This document shows positions 37,007 to 47,000 of a DNA stretch of 64,000 bases, piece by piece. The stretch's first letter is position 1; every line of letters begins with the position of its first letter. Source of the stretch: Marinomonas sp. TW1 (GTDB taxonomy: Bacteria > Pseudomonadota > Gammaproteobacteria > Pseudomonadales > Marinomonadaceae); NCBI RefSeq assembly GCF_001625355.1, contig NZ_JSEE01000012.1, positions 1-64,000 of the forward strand, given 5' to 3'. Both the position numbers and the translations under genes were made by a program. The notes below the pieces were generated by a model. That model saw only the letters and a list, made by a program, of their open reading frames with translations, did not search any database and was not told where the DNA came from.

Positions 37007-38017
37007 TTATACATGATGAGCAATGCGATTTTTGCCAGAGCGTTTCGCATACGTTAAATAATGTTGAGCTCGCTGCACTAGTTCCGTTGGGCCTTCATCA
37101 CCTAGTAATGTCGCTACGCCTATGGATACTGTAATTTGCTTCAACAACGTATTGCTGTCTTTGTTGCGGATCTTCTGATTTGAAATATTCAATCGAACGG
37201 CATCCGCCAGTTCAGAGGCTTCTCCAAGTTCCATGTCATTGATTAATACCGCAAACTGACCGCCTTTAAGTCGCGCAACATACGCTCGATCAGGTAAAAA
37301 GCTGGAAACCGTCTTTGCTATATACAAAATAAGCGAAGATCCGACTTTCTTGCCATAATCTTGATTTATTTTGGCCAAGTTATCGATATCAATCATCAAG
37401 AGGGTCAGGTCATCTTCAGCGAAGGGGGCCAAAGAGAATAGGGTGCGTTCAAATCCTTTCTCGTTTGCCAATAGGGTCATCTGATCTACTTCAGTGCTTT
37501 TCTTCACCTCAGCTAGTTCTCGTCTAAGACGTGTCAATTCATTTTGAACTTCCGACACGGTTTGACCAAATTGCTCTACTACTTGGTTAGCTTTGAACGT
37601 ACGTCGATCAAGTAAGTTCGCAATATGTACGAGTTTTTCTTTGTCTGTATTTACTTTTAATGCTGCACGGGTATGACTGAGAGACTGAGTAAAGGTCGAC
37701 AGCTCTTTGGTAACAGAAGCACTCTCGTCATTCAGTTTCTCTGTAAGTTCGTCCAGGCTTTTGTGTTGTGCATCCGCTTGCTTAATGTCATCGGCAATAA
37801 TAAATTCATTGAACAGTTCTTTTGAAACAAAGGCTGGTAAGCTGCCGAAACGACGGATGGTGCGGTCAACAACTTGATTTAATTTGGGGTTGTTATTTGA
37901 TGCGTATTCATACCAAATACCATAATTGTATGGCGTTGGCGGAATGTCCAACTTGACCATTAATGGAATGGCCGAACGCATAAGCTGATTGGCCTGTTTC
38001 ATACTATGCTGGAACAT
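37007..38017 (-). CDS. GGDEF-domain protein with degenerate active site
   Basis: The 336-residue cytosolic protein has an N-terminal helical region (1-165), with about 100 residues before a coiled coil (about 70-175), and a C-terminal GGDEF fold (about 178-336). The fold is recognisable from MTLLANEKGFERTL, LLMIDIDNLAKIN and ISIGVA-like VSIGVATLL, but the signature is K251-GGQF instead of GGDEF, and the substrate-side KINQDYGKKVGS lacks the usual NDxxGHxxGD. It therefore probably makes no c-di-GMP and could act as a binding or scaffolding protein. It shares an operon with the thioesterase. Confidence 0.88.
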   Translation of the reverse strand: MFQHSMKQANQLMRSAIPLMVKLDIPPTPYNYGIWYEYASNNNPKLNQVVDRTIRRFGSLPAFVSKELFNEFIIADDIKQADAQHKSLDELTEKLNDESASVTKELSTFTQSLSHTRAALKVNTDKEKLVHIANLLDRRTFKANQVVEQFGQTVSEVQNELTRLRRELAEVKKSTEVDQMTLLANEKGFERTLFSLAPFAEDDLTLLMIDIDNLAKINQDYGKKVGSSLILYIAKTVSSFLPDRAYVARLKGGQFAVLINDMELGEASELADAVRLNISNQKIRNKDSNTLLKQITVSIGVATLLGDEGPTELVQRAQHYLTYAKRSGKNRIAHHV

Positions 38018-38169
38018 AGGTACCTCTACTGCAACTCATCACCACTAAAGAGTCTTTTTTTGGCGGTCTTCCATCTTTTGAGTAAATACTCAGCCATATC
38101 GATGATGTTGATATATAAAAAAATTGACAGAAATATGAGCTTGTTTAATTAAAGGCTATTATTGTAATT

Positions 38170-38514
38170 TTAGCCACCAACAAATTTACTGGAATAGCCT
38201 TCTTTTTCAAGCAGAGTTTTCAGTTTTTGTCGATTATCTCCTTGAATCTCAATCTGGCCTTCTTTGACAGAGCCACCAGTACCACATTGTGCCTTTAATT
38301 TTTTAGCTAAGCTTTTTAGTTCGGACTCGTTTAAAGGCAAGCCTTTAACCGTTGTCACCCCTTTACCTTTACGACCTTTCGTTTCCAAAGCGATTTTAAC
38401 ATTACCATCACCGATGACTTCTGTGCTTTGACATTGACACTCTGAAGTAGGTTGTTCGCAGTCAGGGCATAGACGGCCCTGATCGGTGGAATAAACGATA
38501 TTACGGTTCTTCAT
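38170..38514 (-). CDS. yciH: SUI1/eIF1-like translation factor YciH
   Basis: YciH is the bacterial homologue of eIF1 and affects start-codon fidelity or expression of some mRNAs. The 114-residue protein has a cysteine-rich N-terminus (LCPDCEQPTSECQCQ) and the SUI1 fold with KGRKGKGVTTVKGLP (about residues 47-61) and QCGTGGSVKEGQIEIQGD. The ATG at 38514 is preferred to an in-frame TTG four codons earlier. It is a single gene. Confidence 0.95.
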   Translation of the reverse strand: MKNRNIVYSTDQGRLCPDCEQPTSECQCQSTEVIGDGNVKIALETKGRKGKGVTTVKGLPLNESELKSLAKKLKAQCGTGGSVKEGQIEIQGDNRQKLKTLLEKEGYSSKFVGG

Positions 38515-38665
38515 AACGGGCTTCAAAAATGTTTATACAAGTTAACATGAGTATACCACTTCACGGGCCGGCCTTAAGTGAATATTAGTAATATTAAAAC
38601 AATAAAGCGCAATTTTAGGTGAACTGGTCTAACATTTAAATACGCTTCAAAGACACAACAGACAC

Positions 38666-39214
38666 ATGAAAGATTTACTGCAAATACGCCCTGCAAAATT
38701 AAATGATCTTGCCAATATTTTGCAATTCGAAACAAACAATCAAGAGTGGTTTGCTCATTTCTTGCCACATTACGCAGGCAATCCACCAAGCCGATCCCTG
38801 CTTAAAAAAAAGCTAAAAGTCGATGATACTGGTATGCAGTTTTTAGTCTGTTTGCATAACGGCAAAGTCATTGGACGCTTTAATGCTCAATACTTAGATC
38901 AAAACAAAGAAATGATTGAAATCTCGTATCGTATAGACAAGTGCTTTGTAAATCGTGGCATCGCGCGATTTGCACTGAAGCATTTATTACTCGTTTGGGC
39001 GTGCCGAGGCATAAACGAAATTTATGCAAAAGTGGCGGATTACAATAAATCCTCAATAAAAGTATTACTGTCTTGTGGTTTTTGGGTCGATGAATTCTGC
39101 CCACAAACCGTCAATCTAAAAACTCAACCTCAGGAAGGGTGGGTTTTTAGATGGTCAGCCAGTCAACAGCCAGCACAAGACGTTAATCAATTTGATAGGG
39201 TGTTATCTTATTAA
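38666..39214 (+). CDS. GNAT family N-acetyltransferase (RimJ/RimL-like)
   Basis: The 182-residue protein has a GNAT fold: IEISYRIDKCFVNRGIARFALKHLL holds the acetyl-CoA pyrophosphate loop (R/G.G.A at about residue 100), then EIYAKVADYNKSSIKVLLSCGFWVDE, as in RimJ/RimL-type enzymes. The acceptor is unknown. Its end overlaps the end of the convergent truC gene by 32 bases. Confidence 0.88.
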   Translation: MKDLLQIRPAKLNDLANILQFETNNQEWFAHFLPHYAGNPPSRSLLKKKLKVDDTGMQFLVCLHNGKVIGRFNAQYLDQNKEMIEISYRIDKCFVNRGIARFALKHLLLVWACRGINEIYAKVADYNKSSIKVLLSCGFWVDEFCPQTVNLKTQPQEGWVFRWSASQQPAQDVNQFDRVLSY

Positions 39215-39911
39215 GCACATCCTGTAAGGTATCAGGGAACGCCGCTTGAATGGTTAGCCTATGGCCATCCACTGGATGAGCGAAGGATAAAGAAGATGCG
39301 TGCAACATGAGTCGCAACTCTTCCTGCCACTCTGCTCGCAAGGCTTTGTTTATATGCCGACACCCATAACAAGTGTCACCAACCAATGGATTGAGTAGGT
39401 GTTTAAAATGACGGCGTATTTGATGCTTACGACCTTGCTTGGGCGTAACTTCCAATAAACTTAACCGCATTTCAGGGTAACGACTTACTGGAATGGGGAG
39501 TTGATATCGATGCAGTCGCTTAAAAAATGTTTCTGCTTCTTTTTCTGTACCGGAAATTTTGAATCGGGCACGACCTTTTTGTTCATTCAATTTGGCAAGT
39601 GGGTAGTTGATTTTACCTTCTTCTGGGCTGAATCCACGCACTAAACAATGGTAAGTTTTATCGGTTTGGGATTGACTAAATTGCTCCGCCAAACCACGGG
39701 CAATCTCGGGCGAAAATGCCATCACTAAAACACCAGACGTCCCTCGGTCCAAACGATGGACAGGAAATACCCATTGTCCCGTTTGATCCCTTAAACGTTG
39801 AACGACGGCATCTTCTTCACCTTTCGCCAAATACGTTCGATGCACCAGTAAACCTGCCGGCTTGTTTACGGCCACAAGAAACTCGTCTTGATAAAGAATG
39901 TCTAGCGTCAT
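39183..39911 (-). CDS. truC: tRNA pseudouridine(65) synthase
   Basis: TruC isomerises U65 in tRNA. The 242-residue RluA-family protein has motif I KPAGLLVHR and the catalytic motif II HRLDRGTSGVLVMA (Asp about residue 55), plus KTYHCLVRG and the GRKHQIRRHFKHLLNPLVGD segment typical of TruC. It starts four bases inside the end of the dehydrogenase gene upstream, so translation is coupled. Confidence 0.95.
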   Translation of the reverse strand: MTLDILYQDEFLVAVNKPAGLLVHRTYLAKGEEDAVVQRLRDQTGQWVFPVHRLDRGTSGVLVMAFSPEIARGLAEQFSQSQTDKTYHCLVRGFSPEEGKINYPLAKLNEQKGRARFKISGTEKEAETFFKRLHRYQLPIPVSRYPEMRLSLLEVTPKQGRKHQIRRHFKHLLNPLVGDTCYGCRHINKALRAEWQEELRLMLHASSLSFAHPVDGHRLTIQAAFPDTLQDVLNKITPYQID

Positions 39912-40846
39912 TTTTTAGTTTCTACAAACGCGTGTATACGATTAATGGCAATCTGCACTAACTTTTCCATCGCTCCTTGACTTGCCCACGCAACATGGGG
40001 CGTCAGTAAGAAGTTAGGGTATTGTGTTAAATGGAATAATGGTGAGTTGTTTGGCATAGGTTCTTGTGCAGCAACATCAAAAGCCGCGCCAGCAATCTGT
40101 TTCGATTCAATAGCGCTAACAAGTGCTTCTTCATTGACGATACCGCCTCGGCTCATGTTAATCAGTAATGCATGATTTTGCATGCGCTTAAATTCCAATT
40201 CACCAATCAAATTGGTTGTCTCTGAGGTGAGGGGGCAATGTAAACTGATAATATCGGCTTCTTGAACGGCTTGATCAAAAGAAACATAGCCTTCACGTAT
40301 TGTGGTTTGGTTTTTTCTCTCTACAAACATGACTTGCATGCCAAATGCCTTCGCCAATATCGAAACCTGCTGACCTAATTGACCGCTTCCGATAATGGCC
40401 ATTTTAGAGCCAGATAGATCTTTAATAGGATGATCCATCAAACAAAAGAATTCAGATTTATCCCAGGCGCCAGATTGAACTTCCTGAAGATAGGGCATTA
40501 GATTACGACGCAGGGCTAATAACATGGCAAATGTATGTTCAGGGACACTGGTGGCAGAATACCCTTCCACGTTTTGGACTTTTACACCGTTTTGCTCACA
40601 AGCTTCCATTGCCACATTGTTGGTGCCTGTTGCCATCACTTGAATGAGTTTAAGGGAAGGCGTGTTATTAATTTGTTCACGACTGATCACCACTTTATTT
40701 GTGAGTACGATGTCAGCGTCCAGAATACGCTCAGCCACTTCGGCTTCATGGGTATTATGATATTCAACATAGCTGGTAATGCTGTTATTAAAGCGAATAC
40801 TTAGGTTTTTGGGGAAGGATCCACGATCTAAAAAAACGGCTTTCAT
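39908..40846 (-). CDS. D-isomer specific 2-hydroxyacid dehydrogenase
   Basis: The 312-residue NAD(P)H-dependent enzyme resembles hydroxypyruvate/glycerate dehydrogenases. It has VMATGTNNV (about residues 70-78), the nucleotide-binding IIGSGQLGQQVS (about 150-161), SRGGIVNEEAL with the catalytic Arg, and TPHVAWAS with the catalytic His (about residue 284). It is the middle gene of a tight minus-strand set: tesA-like, 2-HADH, truC (gaps of 9 and -4 bases). Substrate cannot be fixed from sequence. Confidence 0.93.
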   Translation of the reverse strand: MKAVFLDRGSFPKNLSIRFNNSITSYVEYHNTHEAEVAERILDADIVLTNKVVISREQINNTPSLKLIQVMATGTNNVAMEACEQNGVKVQNVEGYSATSVPEHTFAMLLALRRNLMPYLQEVQSGAWDKSEFFCLMDHPIKDLSGSKMAIIGSGQLGQQVSILAKAFGMQVMFVERKNQTTIREGYVSFDQAVQEADIISLHCPLTSETTNLIGELEFKRMQNHALLINMSRGGIVNEEALVSAIESKQIAGAAFDVAAQEPMPNNSPLFHLTQYPNFLLTPHVAWASQGAMEKLVQIAINRIHAFVETKK

Positions 40847-40855
40847 TAATTTTCC

Positions 40856-41479
40856 TTATTTTTCGTCTAATAATGGCTGTAAATATGGCAGGATATTTTC
40901 TAGCACTATCGGTTGACCCGCTTTATTAGGGTGTAGTCCGTCATTTTGCATGAGATCTTTATTGAGCGCGACGTTTTGCAGCATGAATGGCAAATAGGCC
41001 GTTTGATATTGATCCGCAATGTCTTTATAGAGTTCAAAAAACATTTTTGTGTAGCGCTTACCATAATTTTTCGGTATCTGGTTACCAATTAACAATACTT
41101 TAGCGCCAAGATGCTGAGACTGTTCGACCATATTTTTTAAATTGTCTGTGGTCTGATTTAAAGGGTAACCACGTAAGGCATCGTTGGCACCCAGCTCCAA
41201 TATCACCCATTTAGGTTGATATTGTTTTAATAGCGATGGAAAACGTGACAAACCGCCTTGAGTAGTTTCACCACTGACACTGGCATTGATCACGTTAATA
41301 TCTGGGTGTGATTGATTTAATTGATTTTTAAGTAAACTTACCCAGCCATCTTGTTGTCTTAGATTATAAGCAGCACTTAGACTATCGCCCATGACAAGTA
41401 AATTTGCGGCAAAAGAACTGGTCGTCAGAAGCAGCAGGGTAAATGCGAAAACGAATTTTTGAATGATTTTAACAAACAT
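40856..41479 (-). CDS. tesA: Periplasmic GDSL esterase, TesA/arylesterase type
   Basis: The 207-residue protein has a signal peptide (about residues 1-24) and the SGNH hydrolase blocks: MGDSLSAAYNL (catalytic Ser), SGETTQGG, LGANDALRG and NDGLHPNKAGQ (catalytic Asp-His). E. coli TesA is multifunctional acyl-CoA thioesterase I, protease I and lysophospholipase L1. It is divergent from the YbbA ABC-type ATPase gene, separated by only 24 bases; the same arrangement occurs in E. coli (tesA-ybbA-ybbP). Confidence 0.95.
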   Translation of the reverse strand: MFVKIIQKFVFAFTLLLLTTSSFAANLLVMGDSLSAAYNLRQQDGWVSLLKNQLNQSHPDINVINASVSGETTQGGLSRFPSLLKQYQPKWVILELGANDALRGYPLNQTTDNLKNMVEQSQHLGAKVLLIGNQIPKNYGKRYTKMFFELYKDIADQYQTAYLPFMLQNVALNKDLMQNDGLHPNKAGQPIVLENILPYLQPLLDEK

Positions 41480-41503
41480 ATTTAACCTTTAGAGTATTTA
41501 AAC

Positions 41504-42187
41504 ATGAGCAATAGAACGGCGATTAAAGTCAGTAATCTTACTCACACAGTGACCTCAAATACAGGGAATTTAACCATATTGAAAGGAATCAACATGGAAA
41601 TTCTTGAGAGTCAATCTGTCGCAATCGTCGGTGCATCTGGCTCAGGCAAGTCGACATTGCTTGGTCTATTGGCAGGCTTGGATATTAACACATCAGGGGA
41701 TATCTTTGTTTATGATCAAGCTTTTTCAGCATTAAGCGAAGAAAAGCGCGCTATTATAAGAGGCCAATATGTTGGCTTCGTCTTCCAATCGTTTCACTTA
41801 CTTCCAAGCTTACAAGCAATCGAAAACGTGATGCTGCCAGCCGAATTAAAAGGAGACAAAGATGCACGACAAAAAGCAGAAGCATTGTTACAGAAAGTGG
41901 GCTTATCTCATCGTTTGACGCATTACCCGAATCAATTGTCTGGTGGCGAACAACAACGGGTTGCGATCGCCAGAGCATTTGCTTCTCAGCCGAAAATCCT
42001 ATTCGCGGATGAACCCACAGGCAACCTAGATGAAGAAAACGGTAAATTGATCATCGATTTGCTGTTTGACCTTAACCAATCACAGGGTACGACTCTGGTC
42101 ATGGTGACCCACGACAACGAACTTGCCAAACTGTGTGATCGTCAATTGATCATGTCGTCCGGACAGCTAACGGAAAAATCTCTATGA
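41504..42187 (+). CDS. ybbA: ABC transporter ATPase YbbA
   Basis: YbbA is the ATPase of a MacB/LolCDE-type mechanotransmission system. The 227-residue protein has Walker A GASGSGKSTLL (about residues 46-56), LSGGEQQRVAIARAF and LFADEPTGNLD. It lies four bases into the start of ybbP and divergent from tesA. The natural substrate of the YbbAP pair is not certain; a role in envelope hydrolysis control has been proposed because of the tesA linkage. Confidence 0.96.
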   Translation: MSNRTAIKVSNLTHTVTSNTGNLTILKGINMEILESQSVAIVGASGSGKSTLLGLLAGLDINTSGDIFVYDQAFSALSEEKRAIIRGQYVGFVFQSFHLLPSLQAIENVMLPAELKGDKDARQKAEALLQKVGLSHRLTHYPNQLSGGEQQRVAIARAFASQPKILFADEPTGNLDEENGKLIIDLLFDLNQSQGTTLVMVTHDNELAKLCDRQLIMSSGQLTEKSL

Positions 42188-44643
42188 TGTTTATATTTCG
42201 ATTAATGGTTCGAGATTTTCGCAGTGGCGATTTACTCACACTGTTGGCCGCGCTTGTCATATCGGTAGGCACAGTAACGTCAATTGGACTCTTTATTGAC
42301 CGCTTACAACTCTCATTTGAAGAACAGTCTGCCAATTTGTTGGCGGCAGATCGCTTGGTACGTAGTGATGAAAACATCCCATTAGACTGGATCCAAAAAG
42401 CAGATGATCTGAGCTTAGAGCAAGCTCAGCGAACGTCTTTTACCACAATGATGTTCGCGAAAGACAGTTTACAGCTCGCACAAATCAGTGCCGTTACCGA
42501 TTCCTATCCTTTAAGAGGCGCTTACTTAGTTGATCAAACATTGTTTGGTCAGGGGCAGCAATGGACACAACCACCAGCCGTAGGAGACGTTTGGCTGTCG
42601 TCTAGGTTGGCCAGCATGCTTGGCGTTAGTATCGGCGATCAAGTCGAAATCGGTGAAGCGGAATTTAATGTTAGCAAGTTTTTGGTTCGGGACCCGGGCT
42701 CAACAACTTCTGCCTTTGCTATTTCACCAAGGGCAGTAATCAATCACAAGGATTTAGCAAAAACACAAGTCATCATTCCAGGGAGCCGAGTTCGTTATTC
42801 CTTGTTGTTAGCGGGAAACCGAGAGGCTTTGCAAGAGTATGGCGATTGGTTGGCACCGCAATTGGTGGATGGTCAGCGATGGCGCACACCATCACAAAGT
42901 AGCGAACGCGTTGGTAATACCATCAGCCGAGCGGAATCCTTCTTATTGTTAGCCGGTACGCTGGCCGTGGTGATGTCTGGTATTGCCATGGCATTGGCGT
43001 CTGCTCGCTTTGTAAAACGCCACTTGATGCAAGTCGCCATCTTAAAAACCATTGGTGCAACGCCTAAATTCTTAAGTTGGGCTTTTCTCCAACAGCTCAG
43101 CTTACTCTTCTGCGTAGGTACCTTGATTGGCTTGGCAATAGGTTGGGGGATACAAGAAATCATCGCCTCATTGCTATCTGGTTTAATGTCGACTGAGTTA
43201 CCACCACCTTCTATTAACCGTTTATGGCTCGGGGTGGCAACAGGTTTGGTGTCTATGTTGGCGTTTTGTTTGCCTTTGGTGATGCGTCTAATCAAAATTT
43301 CACCGCTTTCAGTATTACAGCCTTCGGCAAAAATTGAGCAAAACACGGCCATTATTTACGGTCTTGGCTTTGCTGGTATGTACGCACTGATGTGTATTTA
43401 TACGAAAGGCTTTTTACTGCCCAGTGTCATGACCTTGAGTATCGTTGGCATTGGTTTAATTGTTGGGTTAATTGGTGTTGGTGCTTTTAAACTTGGAAGA
43501 AGACTGACCTCTGGCGCGACCAGTGGCTGGCAAATCGGCTTGGCTTCACTGTATCGCCGGTTGATGCCCAACTTGTTTCAGTTGTTGGTTTTTACCTTGA
43601 TTATTATGTTGACGTTAATTTTGATCGGTGTGCAATCGAGTCTGATCAGTGACTGGCAAAAGCAACTTCCTGAAGATGCGCCTAATCACTATATTTTTAA
43701 CGTTCAGAGCAATCAAATAGACGCCATTAATCAAACCAGTCAAGCATTGCAGATACCGCACTCGGATTGGTATCCCATGGTGCGTGGTCGGGTCATAAAG
43801 ATTAATGATGAGAATGTGGACGACTTATATCCTGAGGGGCGTAATGAACCTGAATTAGTGGACCGTGAATTAAACCTCACTTGGTCTGATCAACTGGGGC
43901 AGGGGAACACACTTCTTGAAGGTGATTTCTCCGCTGAGGGACTATCCATTGAGCAGCGCGTAGCGCAAGAGGTTGGTGTTTCTATTGGTGACACACTCAC
44001 TATTAATATTGGTGGCAACATCATTACCTTACCCATTACCTCAGTGAGAGAGGTAGATTGGGGAACAATGCAGCCTAACTTCTATTTGATATTGCCTAAG
44101 CAAGCTCTGCAAGATTACCCTGCTAATTTCGTGAGCAGCCTGTTTGTGGACGATGATAAAGCGCAGAACTTTTATAAAGGCATGTCGAATTACCCCACGG
44201 TTTCGATTTTGAATGTGGGCGATATCTTAAAACAGATTCAAACCATTATCGGGCAATTGTCTCAAGCCATTCAATTAGTCCTCTTGTGTATCTTGTGTGC
44301 TGGCGGTTTAGTGCTGCTGGCCAGTGTCAGATCTACCCTTGAGGAGAGATTAGAAGAAGGTGCTTTGTTAAGAGTGTTGGGGGCAAAAAGCAGTTTGGTC
44401 AGACAATCAATATTTGTTGAATTTGGTGCGTTAGGATTCTTCTCTGGTGTGATTTCCGCCCTTGGTGCCGAACTATGCCTTTACGGACTGCAAGTTTATG
44501 TCTTTAATACTCAAGCGAATTGGCATCCTAGCCTATGGTTGTTCGGACCACTAATCGGTGTCTGTGTCATTTTGACCATTGGTGTTTTTGCCAGCCGTAA
44601 GGTGTTGAATGTGCCACCGATGCATTTATTGCGCGATCTCTGA
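42184..44643 (+). CDS. ybbP: ABC transporter permease YbbP (FtsX domains)
   Basis: The 819-residue permease has two FtsX-like membrane domains and large extracytoplasmic regions: an N-terminal helix, periplasmic domain to about residue 250, three helices (about 250-400), more helices around 400-450, a second periplasmic domain (about 490-690) and a final three-helix set to 819. It overlaps ybbA by four bases (ATGA). No solute-binding protein is present, as in other mechanotransmitters. The gene is followed 23 bases later by polB. Confidence 0.96.
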   Translation: MMFIFRLMVRDFRSGDLLTLLAALVISVGTVTSIGLFIDRLQLSFEEQSANLLAADRLVRSDENIPLDWIQKADDLSLEQAQRTSFTTMMFAKDSLQLAQISAVTDSYPLRGAYLVDQTLFGQGQQWTQPPAVGDVWLSSRLASMLGVSIGDQVEIGEAEFNVSKFLVRDPGSTTSAFAISPRAVINHKDLAKTQVIIPGSRVRYSLLLAGNREALQEYGDWLAPQLVDGQRWRTPSQSSERVGNTISRAESFLLLAGTLAVVMSGIAMALASARFVKRHLMQVAILKTIGATPKFLSWAFLQQLSLLFCVGTLIGLAIGWGIQEIIASLLSGLMSTELPPPSINRLWLGVATGLVSMLAFCLPLVMRLIKISPLSVLQPSAKIEQNTAIIYGLGFAGMYALMCIYTKGFLLPSVMTLSIVGIGLIVGLIGVGAFKLGRRLTSGATSGWQIGLASLYRRLMPNLFQLLVFTLIIMLTLILIGVQSSLISDWQKQLPEDAPNHYIFNVQSNQIDAINQTSQALQIPHSDWYPMVRGRVIKINDENVDDLYPEGRNEPELVDRELNLTWSDQLGQGNTLLEGDFSAEGLSIEQRVAQEVGVSIGDTLTINIGGNIITLPITSVREVDWGTMQPNFYLILPKQALQDYPANFVSSLFVDDDKAQNFYKGMSNYPTVSILNVGDILKQIQTIIGQLSQAIQLVLLCILCAGGLVLLASVRSTLEERLEEGALLRVLGAKSSLVRQSIFVEFGALGFFSGVISALGAELCLYGLQVYVFNTQANWHPSLWLFGPLIGVCVILTIGVFASRKVLNVPPMHLLRDL

Positions 44644-44666
44644 TTTTACCTCAAATAAGGTTTGTA

Positions 44667-47000
44667 ATGTTTAAAGAACAAAAAGGCTACATTGTCAGTC
44701 GCCATACGAAAGAAGTGAATGGTCAGATCGAAATGAGCCTTTTTGTGAAAACACCTGACGGTACTGTAAAAGTGGTGCCGGATCGTCAACAAAGCAGTTT
44801 TTTTAGTACCATCCCAATTTCAGAACTTCCTACCGACATCAGTGGCGTTCAATATCACGCCACTGAACTCCGTTCTTTTGATCATCAAACGGTCAATTTA
44901 ATTCAGACCAATAGTCTGACCTTGCACAGACAAATCTTGAAGTTTGTTAAACAAACAGGTCATGCCGTTTTTGAAGAAGACATTAAGCCACATGATCGCT
45001 ATTTAATGGAAAGAAACATACGTGGTGCCATTCGGTTTATTGGTTTGGTAGAGCAAGGTGGTTCCGTTTATCAGCAAGCCAAGGTCATTACAGGAGATTA
45101 TTCTCCGAATTGGACTATCTGGTCGTTAGACATTGAAACCTCAGTCACACATAACAGAATTCTTTCCATTGGGGTGACCAATGATCAGCTTCGGCATGCC
45201 TTTGTGGTGACACCTGATAACCACCAACTAGAGAATGTCACGGCGTTTGCCGATGAACGAAGTTTGCTACTCGGTTTTATGCAATTCGTCAAAAAACACA
45301 ACCCAGATATATTCATAGGTTGGAATCTGATTGGCTTTGATCTTCATTTTATTGATCAGCGTTGCCAACAGTTGGGGATTCGTGCAGCTTTTGGCGTGAA
45401 TGGAGAAACATGGAATATTCGCTCCTCAGACAATCAAGGCAAATACTTTGCCTCTATTCCTGGAAGAGTGGCCTTAGACGGCATTACCTTACTTAAGGTG
45501 GGGGGCTATCACTTTGAGTCATACAGTTTAAACAATGTCAGCCACGAAATCTTAGGTGACAGTAAGCTGTTACATGGCGGTGATCGTTGGCAAGAAATAG
45601 AGCGGATGCATCAGCATGATCTGGCTTCTTTTGTGGCTTACAATTTACAAGACTGCGATCTAGTATGGCGTATTTTTAAGCAGCTAAAATTGATCGAACT
45701 ACAGCAGACCCGAGTGGATCTCACTGGTATACCCATGGAGCAAACTGGTGGTTCGGTTGCTTCTTTTGAAAACCTTTATATCCCACGCTTGCATCAAGCC
45801 GGGTACGTTGCACCAGCATGGAAAGACGAAGCCTTTGTTGCCAGTCCCGGTGGTTTTGTCATGAACTCCCTTCCAGGTCTTTATAAAAATGTCTTAGTGT
45901 TCGACTTCAAAAGCCTCTACCCCAGTATTATTCGAACTTTTTTCATTGACCCTTTAGCTCGTATATCCGCACAAAATACCCCACAACAAGGTATTCAGCA
46001 TATTGTGCCTGGTTACTTGGGAGCACACTTTGATGTAGAGCAGGCTATTTTGCCAGAATTGGTTGGGGAACTTGCTAAAGCCAGAGAAGACGCGAAATCA
46101 TCTCATAATGACATCTTAAGTTATGCCATTAAAATCATCATGAACTCCTTCTATGGCGTACTTGGCTCTAATGTGTGTCGGTTTTATCATGCAGAGCTCG
46201 CCAGTTCGATCACCATGCGCGGTCATGAAATATTGCAGCTCACAAAAGCCTGGATGGAAAAGAAGGGCGCCAAAGTTATTTATGGCGATACCGATTCCTT
46301 ATTCGTAGTGCTAAACGATGACAGTGATAAACCAGAAGTGTTAGGCAAGCGCTTATGTGAGGATATTAATCAAACCTTAACCGCATGGTGTCATGATTAC
46401 GCCAATGTGGATTCTCACCTAGAACTTGAGTTTGAAACCCTATATGAACGCTTCTTTATGCCCACCATTCGCGGTCAAGAAGAAGGCAGTAAAAAACGTT
46501 ATGCCGGTAAAACCAATAACAAAATTGTATTCAAAGGCCTAGAGGCCGCGCGCACCGATTGGACAAAGTTGGCGAGGGAATTTCAGCGCAATCTTTTTGA
46601 TATTATTTTTAAGGATGAAAATCCTATTCCCTATATTCAATCTGTCATCGAGCAGCTCAAAGCGGGCCAACTTGATGAATGGTTGGTGTACAGTAAACAA
46701 CTGAGTCGACCACTGTCAGCGTATTCAAAACATAAACCGCCTCATGTTCGTGCCGCGATGATGATTGATGAAAAGCGCGCCAGTCTTGGTCTACCACTGG
46801 AATACAATAAAGGTCGTAAGCGAGTGAATTACGTGTATCAAACTTCTGGGGTGGTGCCCTATGAGACACAAGCCGATTTGTGTCATTTAGATTATGAGCA
46901 TTATATTGAAAAGCAACTCGTTCCCATTGCGGATAGTATCTTACCAATCTTTAAAACAAACATGGCCAGTCTATTATCACAGCAAATTTCATTACTTTAA
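44667..47000 (+). CDS. polB: DNA polymerase II
   Basis: Pol II is the family B repair/translesion polymerase. The 777-residue protein is close to the E. coli length of 783. Exonuclease motif I is DIETS (D155, E157), Exo II NLIGFDLHF, polymerase motif A DFKSLYPSII (D413) and motif C YGDTDS (D541, D543), all intact. Uracil or SOS control could not be read; no clear LexA box was seen just before it, and it is probably transcribed through from ybbP (23 bases). Its end overlaps the end of convergent tatD by four bases. Confidence 0.97.
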   Translation: MFKEQKGYIVSRHTKEVNGQIEMSLFVKTPDGTVKVVPDRQQSSFFSTIPISELPTDISGVQYHATELRSFDHQTVNLIQTNSLTLHRQILKFVKQTGHAVFEEDIKPHDRYLMERNIRGAIRFIGLVEQGGSVYQQAKVITGDYSPNWTIWSLDIETSVTHNRILSIGVTNDQLRHAFVVTPDNHQLENVTAFADERSLLLGFMQFVKKHNPDIFIGWNLIGFDLHFIDQRCQQLGIRAAFGVNGETWNIRSSDNQGKYFASIPGRVALDGITLLKVGGYHFESYSLNNVSHEILGDSKLLHGGDRWQEIERMHQHDLASFVAYNLQDCDLVWRIFKQLKLIELQQTRVDLTGIPMEQTGGSVASFENLYIPRLHQAGYVAPAWKDEAFVASPGGFVMNSLPGLYKNVLVFDFKSLYPSIIRTFFIDPLARISAQNTPQQGIQHIVPGYLGAHFDVEQAILPELVGELAKAREDAKSSHNDILSYAIKIIMNSFYGVLGSNVCRFYHAELASSITMRGHEILQLTKAWMEKKGAKVIYGDTDSLFVVLNDDSDKPEVLGKRLCEDINQTLTAWCHDYANVDSHLELEFETLYERFFMPTIRGQEEGSKKRYAGKTNNKIVFKGLEAARTDWTKLAREFQRNLFDIIFKDENPIPYIQSVIEQLKAGQLDEWLVYSKQLSRPLSAYSKHKPPHVRAAMMIDEKRASLGLPLEYNKGRKRVNYVYQTSGVVPYETQADLCHLDYEHYIEKQLVPIADSILPIFKTNMASLLSQQISLL

